Shown here: one piece after another, positions 46,519 through 55,578 of the stretch
How the letters are laid out: each line of letters begins with the position of its first letter
Position numbering within the stretch: the stretch's first letter is position 1
Assembly (NCBI RefSeq): GCF_016793485.1
Contig: NZ_JAEULZ010000027.1
Location: forward strand, 1-55,907
From: Mesorhizobium sp.
Lineage (GTDB): Bacteria > Pseudomonadota > Alphaproteobacteria > Rhizobiales > Rhizobiaceae
Direction: 5' to 3'
DNA: 55,907 nucleotides
Position numbers and translations under genes: made by a program
Notes under the pieces: model-generated
Databases searched by the model: none
Told to the model about the DNA's origin: nothing
The model's input: the letters and a program-made list of their open reading frames with translations, nothing else

Positions 46519-47052
46519 ATGAAGAATCTTTTGAACCTTGTCGCGGCGCTTTCGCTGTCGGTTTCATGCGCCACCACGGCTTTCGCGCAACAGGATAATC
46601 CGCTGCCGCTCGCCACCGACCAGCTTGTCCGCTATGGGCCTGACATCGAAGGCTGGACGGTCTACGCCAACAAGACGCGCGGCGATTGCCTGATCGTCAG
46701 TTCGTTCGGTCCCGGCTCGGTCCAGATGGGCGTCGCTGCGGACCAGTCCGTCGGCTATCTCGGCGTGTTCACCACGTTGGACATCGGCATCCAGAACGGA
46801 GCCAACGAAATCTTCGTTGAAATCGGCGGCAAGCTCTATGCCGGCGTCGTGACGACCACGACCGGCCAGTTGAAAGGCGGCTATTCCGGCGGCTACATCC
46901 TGACCGACGACCCTGCCTTCAAGCGTGCGGTGGCGAAGCAATACACGATGACGGTGTTCCCGCAGACGGCGGGTGCCTTCGTCGTCGATCTTACGGGTAC
47001 CTACAAGGCCATGGCGGCGGGAAAGAAATGCCTCGCCGAACAGGCGGGCTGA
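46519..47052 (+). CDS. secreted protein of unknown function (177 aa)
   Basis: A signal peptide (MKNLLNLVAALSLSVSCATT, cleaved near AFAQQ) and a 155-residue mature domain: VRYGPDIEGWTVYANKTRGD, CLIVSSFGPGSVQMGV, NEIFVEIGGKLYAGVVT and an end with KKCLAEQAG. One Cys near the start and one near the end of the mature part could form a disulfide. I recognise no family, though alternating beta-strand patterns fit a periplasmic beta domain. The ATG at 46519 has GGAGG 8 nt upstream. It is flanked by a terminator and a convergent gene, so it is transcribed alone. Confidence 0.78.
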   Translation: MKNLLNLVAALSLSVSCATTAFAQQDNPLPLATDQLVRYGPDIEGWTVYANKTRGDCLIVSSFGPGSVQMGVAADQSVGYLGVFTTLDIGIQNGANEIFVEIGGKLYAGVVTTTTGQLKGGYSGGYILTDDPAFKRAVAKQYTMTVFPQTAGAFVVDLTGTYKAMAAGKKCLAEQAG

Positions 47053-47218
47053 CACCAGAAACGCAGGCCGATGACGTTCGTCTTCGGCCTGCCGGCCGCA
47101 GGGCAGCGCCGCCCTTCGATATCTCGACACCGATCTGGTCCGGGCAAGGCTCAACCTTGGCTTCCGATCGTTGGCCTGAGTTCCGCGATTTCCGGACCGG
47201 CGCTCGCGAAGCTGCTGC

Positions 47219-48292
47219 TCAGCGAAACAGCTTCCGGATCATGCCGAACAGCGAGCGCTCGTTGCCCGCAGGCTTATCGACGGCAGCCGGTGGCGGTGCG
47301 CTCGCGGTCTTCATGAACGCCTCGATCCAGGGGAACAGGCCGTAGGCCAGCTCCGTCACCCGGCCGTCATCGGCATCGAAGCGAAAGACCGGGCTGTCGC
47401 TTCGCTTGCCGGCCAGGATGAACTCGGGATGCCTGCCGTCGGCCAGGCCGATGAAGATCGCGTCGCGTGGCACGGGATCGTCGTCCTCCCGCTCGCCCCC
47501 GAAGATGCGTTCCCGCGCCAGCCGGTCGATGGCTTCGAGCCGATCCGCGTAGGCGCCGCTCGCGTCACCGCCGACGCGCAGGCCGGACAAGAGCAGGAAG
47601 TCGCGATAGCTCGCCGGCAGCGGCCCGAAACGCTCTTCCAGCGCCCTGAGCCGTTCGGGCGGCACTCCTGCCGAGAAAGGCGCTTCATCCGGCGGAAGGA
47701 AATAGCTGCCCTTCCTCGTCTCGGCCCTGCGCCGCTCGAGTTCCACGGCGTCGATCCAGGCAGGCCGCCTGCGCCTGCGGAGTGGGATGTCCCCGTCGGA
47801 ATAGGTAGGTGGCGGCAGATCGAGCCTTTCCCACAGGAAGCCGCTGCTGTCGTAGTCGCTGTAGGCCTGGCCCATCGCGATCTCGACGTGGTCGTGGGGC
47901 AGGCCATAGTCGAGCAAATAGGCGATCCTGAGAGCCGCGCCCTCGGGACTCGGATCTGTCTTTCGCCACAGCGGCGATTGCAGCCATGTCAGCAGGCCGC
48001 ATTCGTCGCCTATGCCGAAGATGCGACGGCAGTAGCCGGCCCAATCCTCGCCGTCTTGCGGAGACAGGCCGGCACGCGGACCATGGGCCAGCGGCGGCAG
48101 AGCGCCGCCAGTCCCCGCCGCCACGCTTTGCGGCGACGCAATTCCGACCATGCTCTCGCCGAAAGCCAGCCCGCCACCCGCCCTGATCGCATTCGCATCG
48201 CGGACGAGATGGCGGCCGAGGATGATCAAATTGTCGTGTCGGTGGTCCCATCCTCCGCCAAGGGGATTCTGGTGGACATAGAGGTCGCTCAT
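47219..48292 (-). CDS. SUKH (SMI1/KNR4)-domain protein with an unknown N-terminal half
   Basis: A 357-aa cytoplasmic protein. A SUKH-like domain lies at about residues 205-330: PPERLRALEERFGPLPASYR, DFLLLSGLRVGG, IFIGLADGRHPEFILAGKRS, VFRFDADDGRVTELAYGLFPW. SUKH domains are often immunity proteins against polymorphic toxins, but many are stand-alone. The first ~200 residues (SDLYVHQNPLGGGWDHRHDN...) are not recognised and include Trp and Gly-rich segments. The Pro/Ala-rich end finishes NERSLFGMIRKLFR. Starts at 48292 or 48313 are both possible. No toxin gene is adjacent, so an immunity role is unproven. Confidence 0.75.
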   Translation of the reverse strand: MSDLYVHQNPLGGGWDHRHDNLIILGRHLVRDANAIRAGGGLAFGESMVGIASPQSVAAGTGGALPPLAHGPRAGLSPQDGEDWAGYCRRIFGIGDECGLLTWLQSPLWRKTDPSPEGAALRIAYLLDYGLPHDHVEIAMGQAYSDYDSSGFLWERLDLPPPTYSDGDIPLRRRRRPAWIDAVELERRRAETRKGSYFLPPDEAPFSAGVPPERLRALEERFGPLPASYRDFLLLSGLRVGGDASGAYADRLEAIDRLARERIFGGEREDDDPVPRDAIFIGLADGRHPEFILAGKRSDSPVFRFDADDGRVTELAYGLFPWIEAFMKTASAPPPAAVDKPAGNERSLFGMIRKLFR

Positions 48293-48414
48293 CCGGCCTG
48301 CACTCTTGTTCATGGGCGAGAGGGCCCCGGGGAGGGAACCCCGGGCCGGCAGTTTTACCGAAAACCGCACCCGAAACCAGACGGCCGATGTCAGGCCGCT
48401 CGGTCTTCTGGCCC

Positions 48415-49668
48415 CTAGGTCCCTTGATTGCCGCCGCGCTCTATCTCCATCACCGGCCTCGATGCAAAGCCGAGCAGGGCGATCGCGGCACTGACGAATC
48501 CCATGACGACGAACAGCAGCTTGATGCCGATGAGTTCGCCGAGCGGCGTGGCGAGCGCCAGTCCTGCGGGCGCGGCCAGCGCCATCACCGTGGTAAGAAG
48601 CGAGAGCACGCGGCCCTGTAGATGGTTCGGCACGGTGGTTTGCAGGAGCGCGATCATCGGCGCGTTGCCCACCATGTAGATCACTCCGCTCAGCGACCAG
48701 AACAGCGTGGCCAGCCACAGCATGTCGGACGGCGCGAAGCCCACCAGGCCGAGCAAAAGGCTGGACAGCGCAAAACCCCAGAGGATGCAGACGATCCTGT
48801 TCCTGGGCGGGAAGGCGGCGGCGATCAGGCCGCCGGCCACCATGCCCAGCCCGGCCATGCCCTCCATCAGGGCGACTTCGGGCGCGCCGCCGCCGAAATG
48901 GTCCTTCACCAGCAGCGGCACCAGGGTGAACGAGGGCATGATGCACATGATGACAAGCGCCATCAGCGCATAGAGCCGGCGCAGGCCGGGGTTCCCCCAG
49001 ACCGTGTCGAAACCTTCCCTCAGCTCGCTCCAGAAGCCCATGCTGTCCTCCAGCGCCGCGCGATCCTGCGGAATTCTGAAGACGAGCAGCGGCACGATGC
49101 CGGCAATCGCGGTGACAACGTCGATGGCCAGCGCATAGCCGATGGGCATGACCGCCATGGCGACCGCGCCGAGCGGCGCGGCAGCGACGAGCATCAGCCC
49201 CTGCAGCGACTGGTTCAGGCCGGCGGCGCGCGGGATGAAGCTTCGCGGCACCAGCATGGCGGTGCTTGCCGCGGCCGCGGGTCCCTGGAAGGCCTGCATG
49301 GCGCTGCGAATGAACATCATGGCAAAGACGTGCCAGAGCTCGACCGCCTCGTTCAGGAACAGGACGATGAGTACGACCATGCAGGCGGCGCTGATCGCAT
49401 CGGTGACGATCATGATCATGCGGCGGCTGTAGCGGTCGGCGAAAGCGCCGCCGATGGGGCCGAGCAGGGCCTGCGGCAGGAGCGCGAAGAGGCCGGCCAG
49501 CGCCAGCGCGCTGACGCTGCCCGTCGTGTCGGTGATCCACCAGAGCAGCACGAACTGCGTCAGCGCCGAGCCGATCAGCGACGAGGCCTGGCCGCCAAAC
49601 ACCGACCAGAAGCGGAGCCCCCAGCCCGGACCGGGATCATATGCGCCCGCTGGCAGTTCCGTACTCAT
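48415..49668 (-). CDS. MFS transporter (efflux-like)
   Basis: A 417-aa inner-membrane protein of about 12 TM helices. The loop 2-3 motif is GPIGGAFADRYSRRMIMI, characteristic of MFS exporters of the enterobactin/macrolide-efflux (MefA/EntS) style. VGNAPMIALLQTTVPNHLQGRVLS in the second half is also typical of that branch. It probably expels a small hydrophobic compound. It is divergent from a TetR regulator across 68 bp that contain a palindrome, so repression by that regulator is likely. Confidence 0.9.
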   Translation of the reverse strand: MSTELPAGAYDPGPGWGLRFWSVFGGQASSLIGSALTQFVLLWWITDTTGSVSALALAGLFALLPQALLGPIGGAFADRYSRRMIMIVTDAISAACMVVLIVLFLNEAVELWHVFAMMFIRSAMQAFQGPAAAASTAMLVPRSFIPRAAGLNQSLQGLMLVAAAPLGAVAMAVMPIGYALAIDVVTAIAGIVPLLVFRIPQDRAALEDSMGFWSELREGFDTVWGNPGLRRLYALMALVIMCIMPSFTLVPLLVKDHFGGGAPEVALMEGMAGLGMVAGGLIAAAFPPRNRIVCILWGFALSSLLLGLVGFAPSDMLWLATLFWSLSGVIYMVGNAPMIALLQTTVPNHLQGRVLSLLTTVMALAAPAGLALATPLGELIGIKLLFVVMGFVSAAIALLGFASRPVMEIERGGNQGT

Positions 49669-49682
49669 CTCAAACGCCTTGA

Positions 49683-49708
49683 TAAGAAACCAACCGTCCG
49701 GTATCTTA
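49683..49708. promoter_or_regulatory. palindromic operator candidate between the MFS and tetR genes
   Basis: TAAGAAACC at 49683-49691 and GGTATCTTA at 49700-49708 form an inverted repeat with one mismatch and an 8-bp spacer. It lies in the 68-bp divergent gap, the usual location of a TetR-family operator controlling both genes. Confidence 0.75.
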
Positions 49709-49736
49709 GTGATGGTGAATTGTCAAAGGCCGGGGC

Positions 49737-50291
49737 ATGCGCAGCGCCTACAGCAGGAAGAAGCAGCCGCATGCGGTGCGCCGGGCCATCCTCGACGAGG
49801 CCGGGCGCATCGCAGCCGAAAAGGGATTGGCCGAGGTCACGATCCAGTCCGTCGCGACGGGCGCCGGCGTCACCAAGGGCGGGGTGTTTCACCACTTCGC
49901 CAGCAAGCAGGCCCTGATGAGCGCCATGTTCGACGACATGCTCGCCAGGATCGACGCCGAGATCGACGCGCTGATGGTCGACGACCGGGGATATGGCCGG
50001 TTCTCGCGCGCCTATGTCACCGCGCTGACGGTTGGCAAGTTCGGCGTCGGCAGCCCGTTCGACGCCATGAGCCTCTCCGTGCTGGCGGATGCCGGCATGT
50101 CGCGCGACTGGCTGGCCTGGCTGGAAGGGCGCGTCGAGCGCCATGCCGACACCGACGACGATCCGATGCTGGAAGTCGTGCGATTTGCCGCCGACGGCGC
50201 TTGGCTGACCTACTCCGGCACGTCAGGCCCGAGGACGAAGCTGCATGAACTGGCCGACCGGCTGATTGCGATGACCCGCAAGGCGGGGTGA
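49737..50291 (+). CDS. TetR-family transcriptional regulator
   Basis: A 184-aa regulator. The N-terminal DNA-binding helix-turn-helix is [20 protein letters not shown] and then [18 protein letters not shown], the standard TetR signature. The C-terminal helical ligand domain includes [19 protein letters not shown]. It is expected to repress itself and the divergent MFS exporter until an inducer binds. AAAGG precedes the ATG. It is followed within 70 bp by the macrodomain gene. Confidence 0.93.
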   Translation: MRSAYSRKKQPHAVRRAILDEAGRIAAEKGLAEVTIQSVATGAGVTKGGVFHHFASKQALMSAMFDDMLARIDAEIDALMVDDRGYGRFSRAYVTALTVGKFGVGSPFDAMSLSVLADAGMSRDWLAWLEGRVERHADTDDDPMLEVVRFAADGAWLTYSGTSGPRTKLHELADRLIAMTRKAG

Positions 50292-50358
50292 ATTGCGATT
50301 CGGAATGGCGGCTGTCGACGCTATGGAAGACCCTTCGGTTTGCGGTTATTGCGTCGGC

Positions 50359-50904
50359 ATGGAGCAAAATGAAACCACACGGTGGCAGGTTGTCACCGGC
50401 GATATCACGCGTTGCGAGGTTGATGTGATCGTCAACGCCGCCAACTCTTCTCTGCTGGGCGGGGGTGGCGTGGATGGCGCGATCCATAGGGCGGCTGGTC
50501 CAGATCTGGTTCACGAATGCCGCCTGCTTGGCGGCTGCAAAACAGGCCAGGCCAAGATGACCAGAGGCTATCGTCTGCCAGCCTCCTACATCATTCACAC
50601 GGTCGGCCCGGTCTGGCGGGGCGGAGAATTCGGCGAGGCGTCACTCCTGTCAGGCTGCTATCAGTCCTCGCTCGAATTGGCCGAAAAACACCATTTGAGG
50701 AGCATCGCCTTTCCGGCCATCTCCACCGGAATTTACCGCTACCCTCTTGCCGCTGCAGCCCAAACCGCGTCGGAAGCCGTGTCGCGAAGCTTGCTTGCAA
50801 AGCCTGCCGCATTCGACTGCATTCTTTTCGTTTGCTTCGACGAAAATACGACCGAAATCTATTCGGAGGCCGTCGCCAAACAGAGGGCACAAACGGGGAG
50901 TTAG
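50359..50904 (+). CDS. macrodomain protein (O-acetyl-ADP-ribose deacetylase-like)
   Basis: A 181-aa macrodomain. [20 protein letters not shown] opens the fold, followed by the ADP-ribose loop [16 protein letters not shown] at about residues 34-49 and the second loop [18 protein letters not shown]. This is the YmdB/MacroD type that hydrolyses O-acetyl-ADP-ribose or removes ADP-ribose from proteins; YmdB also modulates RNase III. Upstream in-frame starts at 50293 (TTG) or 50323 (ATG) are possible because no start has a good ribosome site. It may be co-transcribed with tetR. Confidence 0.88.
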   Translation: MEQNETTRWQVVTGDITRCEVDVIVNAANSSLLGGGGVDGAIHRAAGPDLVHECRLLGGCKTGQAKMTRGYRLPASYIIHTVGPVWRGGEFGEASLLSGCYQSSLELAEKHHLRSIAFPAISTGIYRYPLAAAAQTASEAVSRSLLAKPAAFDCILFVCFDENTTEIYSEAVAKQRAQTGS

Positions 50905-51111
50905 CTCCGTCAGGCTCATGCTTCTGCGTCCGCCCGCCACTCCAAAGCCGCCGCGCCCAACCATCGCAATCCCTTGGCGCCCCGCCCGCGCCATCTTCAT
51001 GCCCCGTTCATGTTGCAACCGATAGCCTTCGAGTCCATTCCTGCGTCAGCCTAGGCGCGTAGGGTGGGCGCCAGGCGGGGCGTATGGACGATGGACGAAG
51101 AAAGGACGGGA

Positions 51112-52626
51112 ATGATCCGCAGGACAATCGCGCTTCTGGCGTTTTCAGCCGGCCTTGCCGCATTCTGCGCGCCGGCTTCGGCCTCGACCCCAGCCTCGAC
51201 TCTAGCCGGGGACGTGCAGTCCGCGCCGCGCATCGTCGCAGGCGGAATCAAGCTCGCGCAATATGGCGACGTCGAGATTTATTACGACGAGTTCGGCCGC
51301 CGCGTCATCGTCGATCCCTATACCGGCGAGGTTCTCGCCGTGCAGCGGCCGCGCAACAACGAGCGCCGGCAGCGCCGCCAGGAGATGCTCGAGCGTCGCG
51401 ACGCCATGCGCGGCGACCAGGAGCGCTACTATCTGGATGACCCGCGCGACATGGAGCGGCTGCGCCAGCAGAAACTGCGCGACGCCGGCATCATTCCCGG
51501 CGAGCCGCCCGCCGACGACTATTACCAGGATTATTCGCGCGGCCTGCCCGGCGGCATCGACGAATATCCGGAAGCGCCGCGCCGCGCTTTTCCGGACGAG
51601 CCGCCGCCGGATGTCTATGCCCGCGAGCCGGCTCCCGGCTCCCAGGTTCCCCGCAATCAGGGATCGATCGAGCGCAGGCCGCTCGACAATGCCGCGCGCG
51701 AGCCGCAGCAGTCCGCCGAGGTGCCCCAGCCGGCGACGCCCAACATCGTCGAGGGCGCGATCGATCCGTCGCTGAAGCTCGGCGCGCGCGAGGATGTCGC
51801 GACGCTGCAAATCCTGCTCGACCGCCGTGGCGCGTCGCCCGGCGTCATCGACGGCCGGTTCGGCTCCAATGTCGACAAGGCGATCGTCGCCTATCGTTCG
51901 ATCAACAGCGACAATTTGAAGTCCACCGACGCGGAGGGGATCAAGAAGGCGCTGGCCGAATCGGGCGGCGACGCCTTCATGAACTACACGATCACCGCAT
52001 CCGACGCGGCCGGCCCCTTCGTCGCTTCGGTTCCGGCCGACTATGGCGAGAAGGCCAAGCTCGAAAAGATGAGCTACACCTCCGTGTCCGAGATGCTGGC
52101 CGAGCGCTTCCACATGGACGAGGCCTATCTGAAGGCGCTGAACCCCCAAGCCAATTTCGGCAGGGTGGGCACCATCATCCGCGTCGCCAATATCGGCCAG
52201 CCTGCGACGCGGCAGGTGACGCGCATCGTCGCCGACAAGAGCAAGAAGCAGGTGTTCGGCTACGACGCGAACAACAAGCTTGTCGTGTCCTATCCATCGA
52301 CAATCGGTTCCACCGATACGCCGTCGCCGACGGGCACGCACGCGATCTCGCGCGTCGTCCTCGATCCCGACTACACCTACAATCCCAATCTCAATTTCAA
52401 GCAGGGCGACAACACCAGCATCCTCACCATCCCGCCCGGCCCGAACGGGCCGGTCGGCAATGTCTGGATCGCGCTCGACAAGCCGACCTACGGCATCCAC
52501 GGCACTCCCGATCCCACCAAGATCGGCAAGACCGAGAGCCACGGCTGCGTGCGCCTCACCAACTGGGACGCGCAGGAACTCGCCAAGCTGGTCAAGCCCG
52601 GCGTACCGGTGGAGTTCGTGGAGTAG
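51112..52626 (+). CDS. L,D-transpeptidase with peptidoglycan-binding domain
   Basis: A 504-aa exported enzyme that forms 3-3 cross-links in peptidoglycan or anchors proteins to it. The signal peptide is MIRRTIALLAFSAGLAAFCA. A long Arg/Pro/Gln-rich region (about 60-210) follows, then a PG_binding_1-like domain (LGAREDVATLQILLDRRG, SPGVIDGRFGSNVDKAIVAY). The YkuD catalytic domain is C-terminal and has the nucleophile Cys479 in ESHGCVRLTNWDAQEL. The ATG at 51112 with AAGGA upstream is preferred to earlier in-frame starts. It converges on an M23 peptidase gene across a shared terminator. Confidence 0.93.
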   Translation: MIRRTIALLAFSAGLAAFCAPASASTPASTLAGDVQSAPRIVAGGIKLAQYGDVEIYYDEFGRRVIVDPYTGEVLAVQRPRNNERRQRRQEMLERRDAMRGDQERYYLDDPRDMERLRQQKLRDAGIIPGEPPADDYYQDYSRGLPGGIDEYPEAPRRAFPDEPPPDVYAREPAPGSQVPRNQGSIERRPLDNAAREPQQSAEVPQPATPNIVEGAIDPSLKLGAREDVATLQILLDRRGASPGVIDGRFGSNVDKAIVAYRSINSDNLKSTDAEGIKKALAESGGDAFMNYTITASDAAGPFVASVPADYGEKAKLEKMSYTSVSEMLAERFHMDEAYLKALNPQANFGRVGTIIRVANIGQPATRQVTRIVADKSKKQVFGYDANNKLVVSYPSTIGSTDTPSPTGTHAISRVVLDPDYTYNPNLNFKQGDNTSILTIPPGPNGPVGNVWIALDKPTYGIHGTPDPTKIGKTESHGCVRLTNWDAQELAKLVKPGVPVEFVE

Positions 52627-52637
52627 GGGCGAATCAA

Positions 52638-52660
52638 AAAGGCGCCGCTCGGGCGCCTTT
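52638..52660. terminator. bidirectional terminator between convergent cell-wall genes
   Basis: AAAGGCGCC at 52638-52646 pairs with GGCGCCTTT at 52652-52660 around a 5-nt loop. On the plus strand the A run becomes T on the minus strand (52636-52640), and T runs follow on the plus side, so it can end transcripts from both directions. Gene ends lie 12 bp and 22 bp away. Confidence 0.85.
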
Positions 52661-52681
52661 CACTTCCGCAGCGCAGGCGAG

Positions 52682-54640
52682 TTAGCCGCCGACCTTGGCG
52701 CTCGCCATCTTCATCGTGTTGCCGTCGCCGTCCTTCAGCAGTTCATCGATGCGGACCCGCTCGCGCTTGAAGGCTTCGAGCTCCTTGTCCTTGAGCACCT
52801 TGCCAATAGGCAGGCGCACGCGCATCGGGTCCACCTTGCGGTTGTTGACCATCAGTTCGTAGTGCAGATGCGCGCCTGTCGACAGGCCCGTCGAACCGAC
52901 ATAGCCGATCACCTGTCCCTGCCTGACGCGCGCTCCCGGCTTGACGTCGTCGCCGATCCGGCTTTGGTGGTTGTAGATGGTCACGTAGCCATTGGCATGG
53001 CGCACGATCGTCTGCTTGCCGTAGCCGCCGGCCCAGCCCGCCTTCTCGACGACGCCGTTGCCGGTCGCCAGGATCGGCGTGCCAGTCGGCGCGGCCCAGT
53101 CGACGCCGGTGTGCATGCGGGTATAGCCGAGGATCGGATGCCGGCGGCTGCCGAAGCCCGACGTGAAGCGACCGGTCGGCACGGCGTTACGCAGCAGGAA
53201 CTGCTTGGCGCTGCGGCCTTCCTCGTCGAAATAGTCGAAGCTGCCGTCGTCCATCTGGAAGCGGTAGAGGTTGCGCGTGTTGCCGCCGAAAGTCGCCGAC
53301 ACGTAGAGCAGTTCGGACTCGTCGGAGACCTCGTCGTTGCTGTCCGGCTGCGAGAAGAGAACCTCGATCGCGTCCGCCGGCTTCAGGCGGGATTGGAAAT
53401 CGACATCGGAGGCAAGCAGCTTGACCAGCTGCTGGGTCAGGCGTTTCGACATGCCGTAGGAAAATGCGGTGCGATAGATGCCGTCATAGACGGAAGGCAG
53501 GTTGCCGCGAACGACGGGCTTCGGACGGTTCTCGTCGAACGCGGTCAGCAACTCCGGGTTCGGCTCGGGCTCGGCGGCCGGCACGAACTGACCTCTGTCA
53601 TCGAGCGCAATCGAAACAAGATGCGTCTGCCTGTCATAGACGCTGGTGCGCACGACCTTGGCGACCTCGCCCTTGACCTCGAGGCCCACGCGCAGCACCG
53701 TGCCGGCCTTCAGCGCGGTGGTGTTCAGCAGCTTGGCGATGGCATCGGCCATGTCGGTCGCATCCTGGCCGGCGTAGCCTGCGTCTTCAAAGGCTTTTGC
53801 CACCTTGCGGTCGGCGGTGAAGGGTATGATGTCCTCGGCGTAGACGACGCTCTGTTCCTCGACGTCTGTTCGGGGCGTGACCGAGACGTTCTCCGGAACG
53901 ATCCTTACGCCATAGGATGCGTTCAGCGCCTGGTTCGCCAGTGTGTCGCCGAAGCGCTCCGGCACGATATAGTGAAGTGCGGCGACCTGGACCGCGCCAT
54001 CGGAAAGGACAGCGCCGGTTTCGCGAACGATCTTTTCCACCTCGTCGCCTGACAGTCCGCTCTTCTCGTCGAAGGTCGCCGTTTCGAGCGGGAAGTCCAC
54101 TGTTTTCAGGCTCATCTCGCTTTCGATCTTTACGCCGTAGATCTGTCCGGAGATGGCGGTGGAGGCTGTCTGCGTTCCATCTTCGGCAAACACCGCGAGT
54201 GGATCGAATGCGGGATAGCTTCTGGTCGTCGTGTAGCCGGCGCCCAGAGCCATCTTGATCTGTACCAGCGGCATGGCGTTGACGACGTCGCGGTCGCCGA
54301 CCTTGGTCACCATGGACACTTCCATGCGACGGCGATCCTTGGCCTTGGAAACCTGGCGCAGGGACGCGAGTCGAGCTGTCTTGGCGTCTTCGCCCGAATC
54401 GCCGTTGCTGGCGAGGGCGACGAGTTGCGCGATCTCCGGCGGAACGGCGAGCTGCTCGCGCCCGTCAAGGGCGGCGAAGAGGGCAACACCCATCAAGACG
54501 CTTGATGTAACGCCGGTAAGAAATGTTCCGGAGAGCCAACGGGCCGACACCTCGCGCCGGTCGGGCGGGCCGCTACGCCCGTCTGCGATCAACGGCGGTT
54601 CGTTGCCGAGATCAGCAATGGTTTGATCCAAATCCTGCAT
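52682..54640 (-). CDS. M23-family metallopeptidase (peptidoglycan endopeptidase)
   Basis: A 652-aa membrane-anchored protein. One TM segment near residues 38-60 (WLSGTFLTGVTSSVLMGVALF) is followed by a large extracytoplasmic region, and the M23 (LytM) domain occupies about residues 495-610. Its zinc ligands lie in MHTGVDWAAP and HLHYELMVNN, with GFGSRRHPILGYTRMHTGVD marking its start. Both ligands are intact, so it should cleave peptide cross-links in the wall. Related proteins in rhizobia serve growth or division. It converges on the L,D-transpeptidase gene. Confidence 0.93.
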   Translation of the reverse strand: MQDLDQTIADLGNEPPLIADGRSGPPDRREVSARWLSGTFLTGVTSSVLMGVALFAALDGREQLAVPPEIAQLVALASNGDSGEDAKTARLASLRQVSKAKDRRRMEVSMVTKVGDRDVVNAMPLVQIKMALGAGYTTTRSYPAFDPLAVFAEDGTQTASTAISGQIYGVKIESEMSLKTVDFPLETATFDEKSGLSGDEVEKIVRETGAVLSDGAVQVAALHYIVPERFGDTLANQALNASYGVRIVPENVSVTPRTDVEEQSVVYAEDIIPFTADRKVAKAFEDAGYAGQDATDMADAIAKLLNTTALKAGTVLRVGLEVKGEVAKVVRTSVYDRQTHLVSIALDDRGQFVPAAEPEPNPELLTAFDENRPKPVVRGNLPSVYDGIYRTAFSYGMSKRLTQQLVKLLASDVDFQSRLKPADAIEVLFSQPDSNDEVSDESELLYVSATFGGNTRNLYRFQMDDGSFDYFDEEGRSAKQFLLRNAVPTGRFTSGFGSRRHPILGYTRMHTGVDWAAPTGTPILATGNGVVEKAGWAGGYGKQTIVRHANGYVTIYNHQSRIGDDVKPGARVRQGQVIGYVGSTGLSTGAHLHYELMVNNRKVDPMRVRLPIGKVLKDKELEAFKRERVRIDELLKDGDGNTMKMASAKVGG

Positions 54641-55153
54641 TCAGTAAGGCTGCTTTTCCCCGACGCGGCGGCCTGCTCATCCCCAAACCGCCGCGGACAT
54701 TTGCCTGTCGGGCGGTCGAAGTCAACGAAGCCGGCGATGGATGCGGTTCCCTCGTTATTTCAGATCTTGCACGACACCATCCGTTTGGACTGGACGATGT
54801 ACCCTCTGGTCCATGCGAGACACTAAGCCAGACTGAAGTCTCAATACGGCCCTATTGTGACTGCGTCGCCGCGCCATGTCCACCCGACGATATGCATATG
54901 GCTTTGGAATTCAAACTCTTGTGCCGGACGCACGTGGTGCGATCCCGGCGCGCAGGTCTTTTGCCCGCTCAGGACCGCGCCTCTCTATATAGCGTCTCTA
55001 TTGGGGTGGTCTTTGCAGGCGATTCCTGGTCGATTGCCGGTATGAAGATGGGCAGGAAGGCCTCTCTGGAACTTTTCCAAACGCCATGACGCAACGTTCC
55101 ACAACGGTTTGCGAGACGTGTCGCAAAAAATTCAAAAAACTTCAGAATCTTTG
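54641..55153. other. gene-free stretch upstream of the rRNA promoter
   Basis: About 510 bp. Several short open frames exist, but none has a ribosome site with a recognisable protein, and their residue make-up is that of chance frames. The M23 peptidase promoter should lie at the left edge on the minus strand. Sequence just before the promoter (55120-55150) is A/T-rich and could be an UP element. Confidence 0.5.
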
Positions 55154-55183
55154 TTGACACTTCGAGGGGGCCCCGACTATATA
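55154..55183 (+). promoter_or_regulatory. rRNA operon promoter
   Basis: TTGACA at 55154-55159 is a perfect -35 box. TATATA at 55178-55183 is a near-consensus -10, with an 18-bp spacer. The A/T-rich stretch before the -35 may act as an UP element, and the GC-rich bases after the -10 resemble the discriminator of stringently controlled promoters. About 395 bp of leader follow before the 16S gene. Confidence 0.85.
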
Positions 55184-55319
55184 CGCCTCACCAACGACAG
55201 CGGCGACGCTGCTGACGACGACGAAGTTCGCTTCTGAGTTTGACAAACGTTGGACGAAATCATAGAGAGCCGCGTGAGCGACACTCGACCGGGCCCAAAG
55301 CCAAAAGCGACAGGCCCAT

Positions 55320-55351
55320 GACATCGCGTCTGCGATGTCCGTTCTTTGACA
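55320..55351 (+). promoter_or_regulatory. boxB/boxA-like antitermination element in the rrn leader
   Basis: GACATCGC at 55320-55327 and GCGATGTC at 55332-55339 form an 8-bp hairpin with loop GTCT (boxB-like). GTTCTTTGACA at 55341-55351 follows, resembling the boxA core TGCTCTTTA. The order boxB then boxA is that of the E. coli rrn leader, where NusB/NusE bind boxA to prevent premature termination. Similar TTCTTTGACA sequences occur in rRNA leaders of other Alphaproteobacteria. Confidence 0.7.
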
Positions 55352-55475
55352 ATTGAATATTGAAGAAAGAGAAACGTGGGCGGCAGAGTGCTCGCGGACC
55401 CCGATCCCGCCAGGGATTGGTAAGTCCAAACGAGACTTTGGCGGATCACGTTTCTGGTGAGAATATAGTCTACCA

Positions 55476-55491
55476 AGACACTTCGGTGTCT
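55476..55491 (+). other. UUCG tetraloop hairpin in the rrn leader
   Basis: AGACAC at 55476-55481 pairs with GTGTCT at 55486-55491 around a stable TTCG tetraloop. A second near-perfect hairpin, GCGGATGCC/GGCATTCGC with a 2-nt loop, lies at 55532-55551. They may shape leader folding or RNase III processing of pre-rRNA. Confidence 0.6.
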
Positions 55492-55578
55492 AGGTGTGAA
55501 TGTTCTCGTCAATTCGATGCGTGACCAGATTGCGGATGCCTTGGCATTCGCATCGCAAAAGCCAAATCAAAGTCTTTT

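Noticed and set aside
47219-49540. 773-aa minus-strand frame joining the MFS and SUKH regions as a fusion
   Set aside because: The upstream part is an out-of-frame reading of the MFS gene; only the last 357 residues look like a real protein.
54523-55429. Several short open frames upstream of the rRNA gene
   Set aside because: No ribosome sites or recognisable products, and they overlap the rrn promoter and leader.
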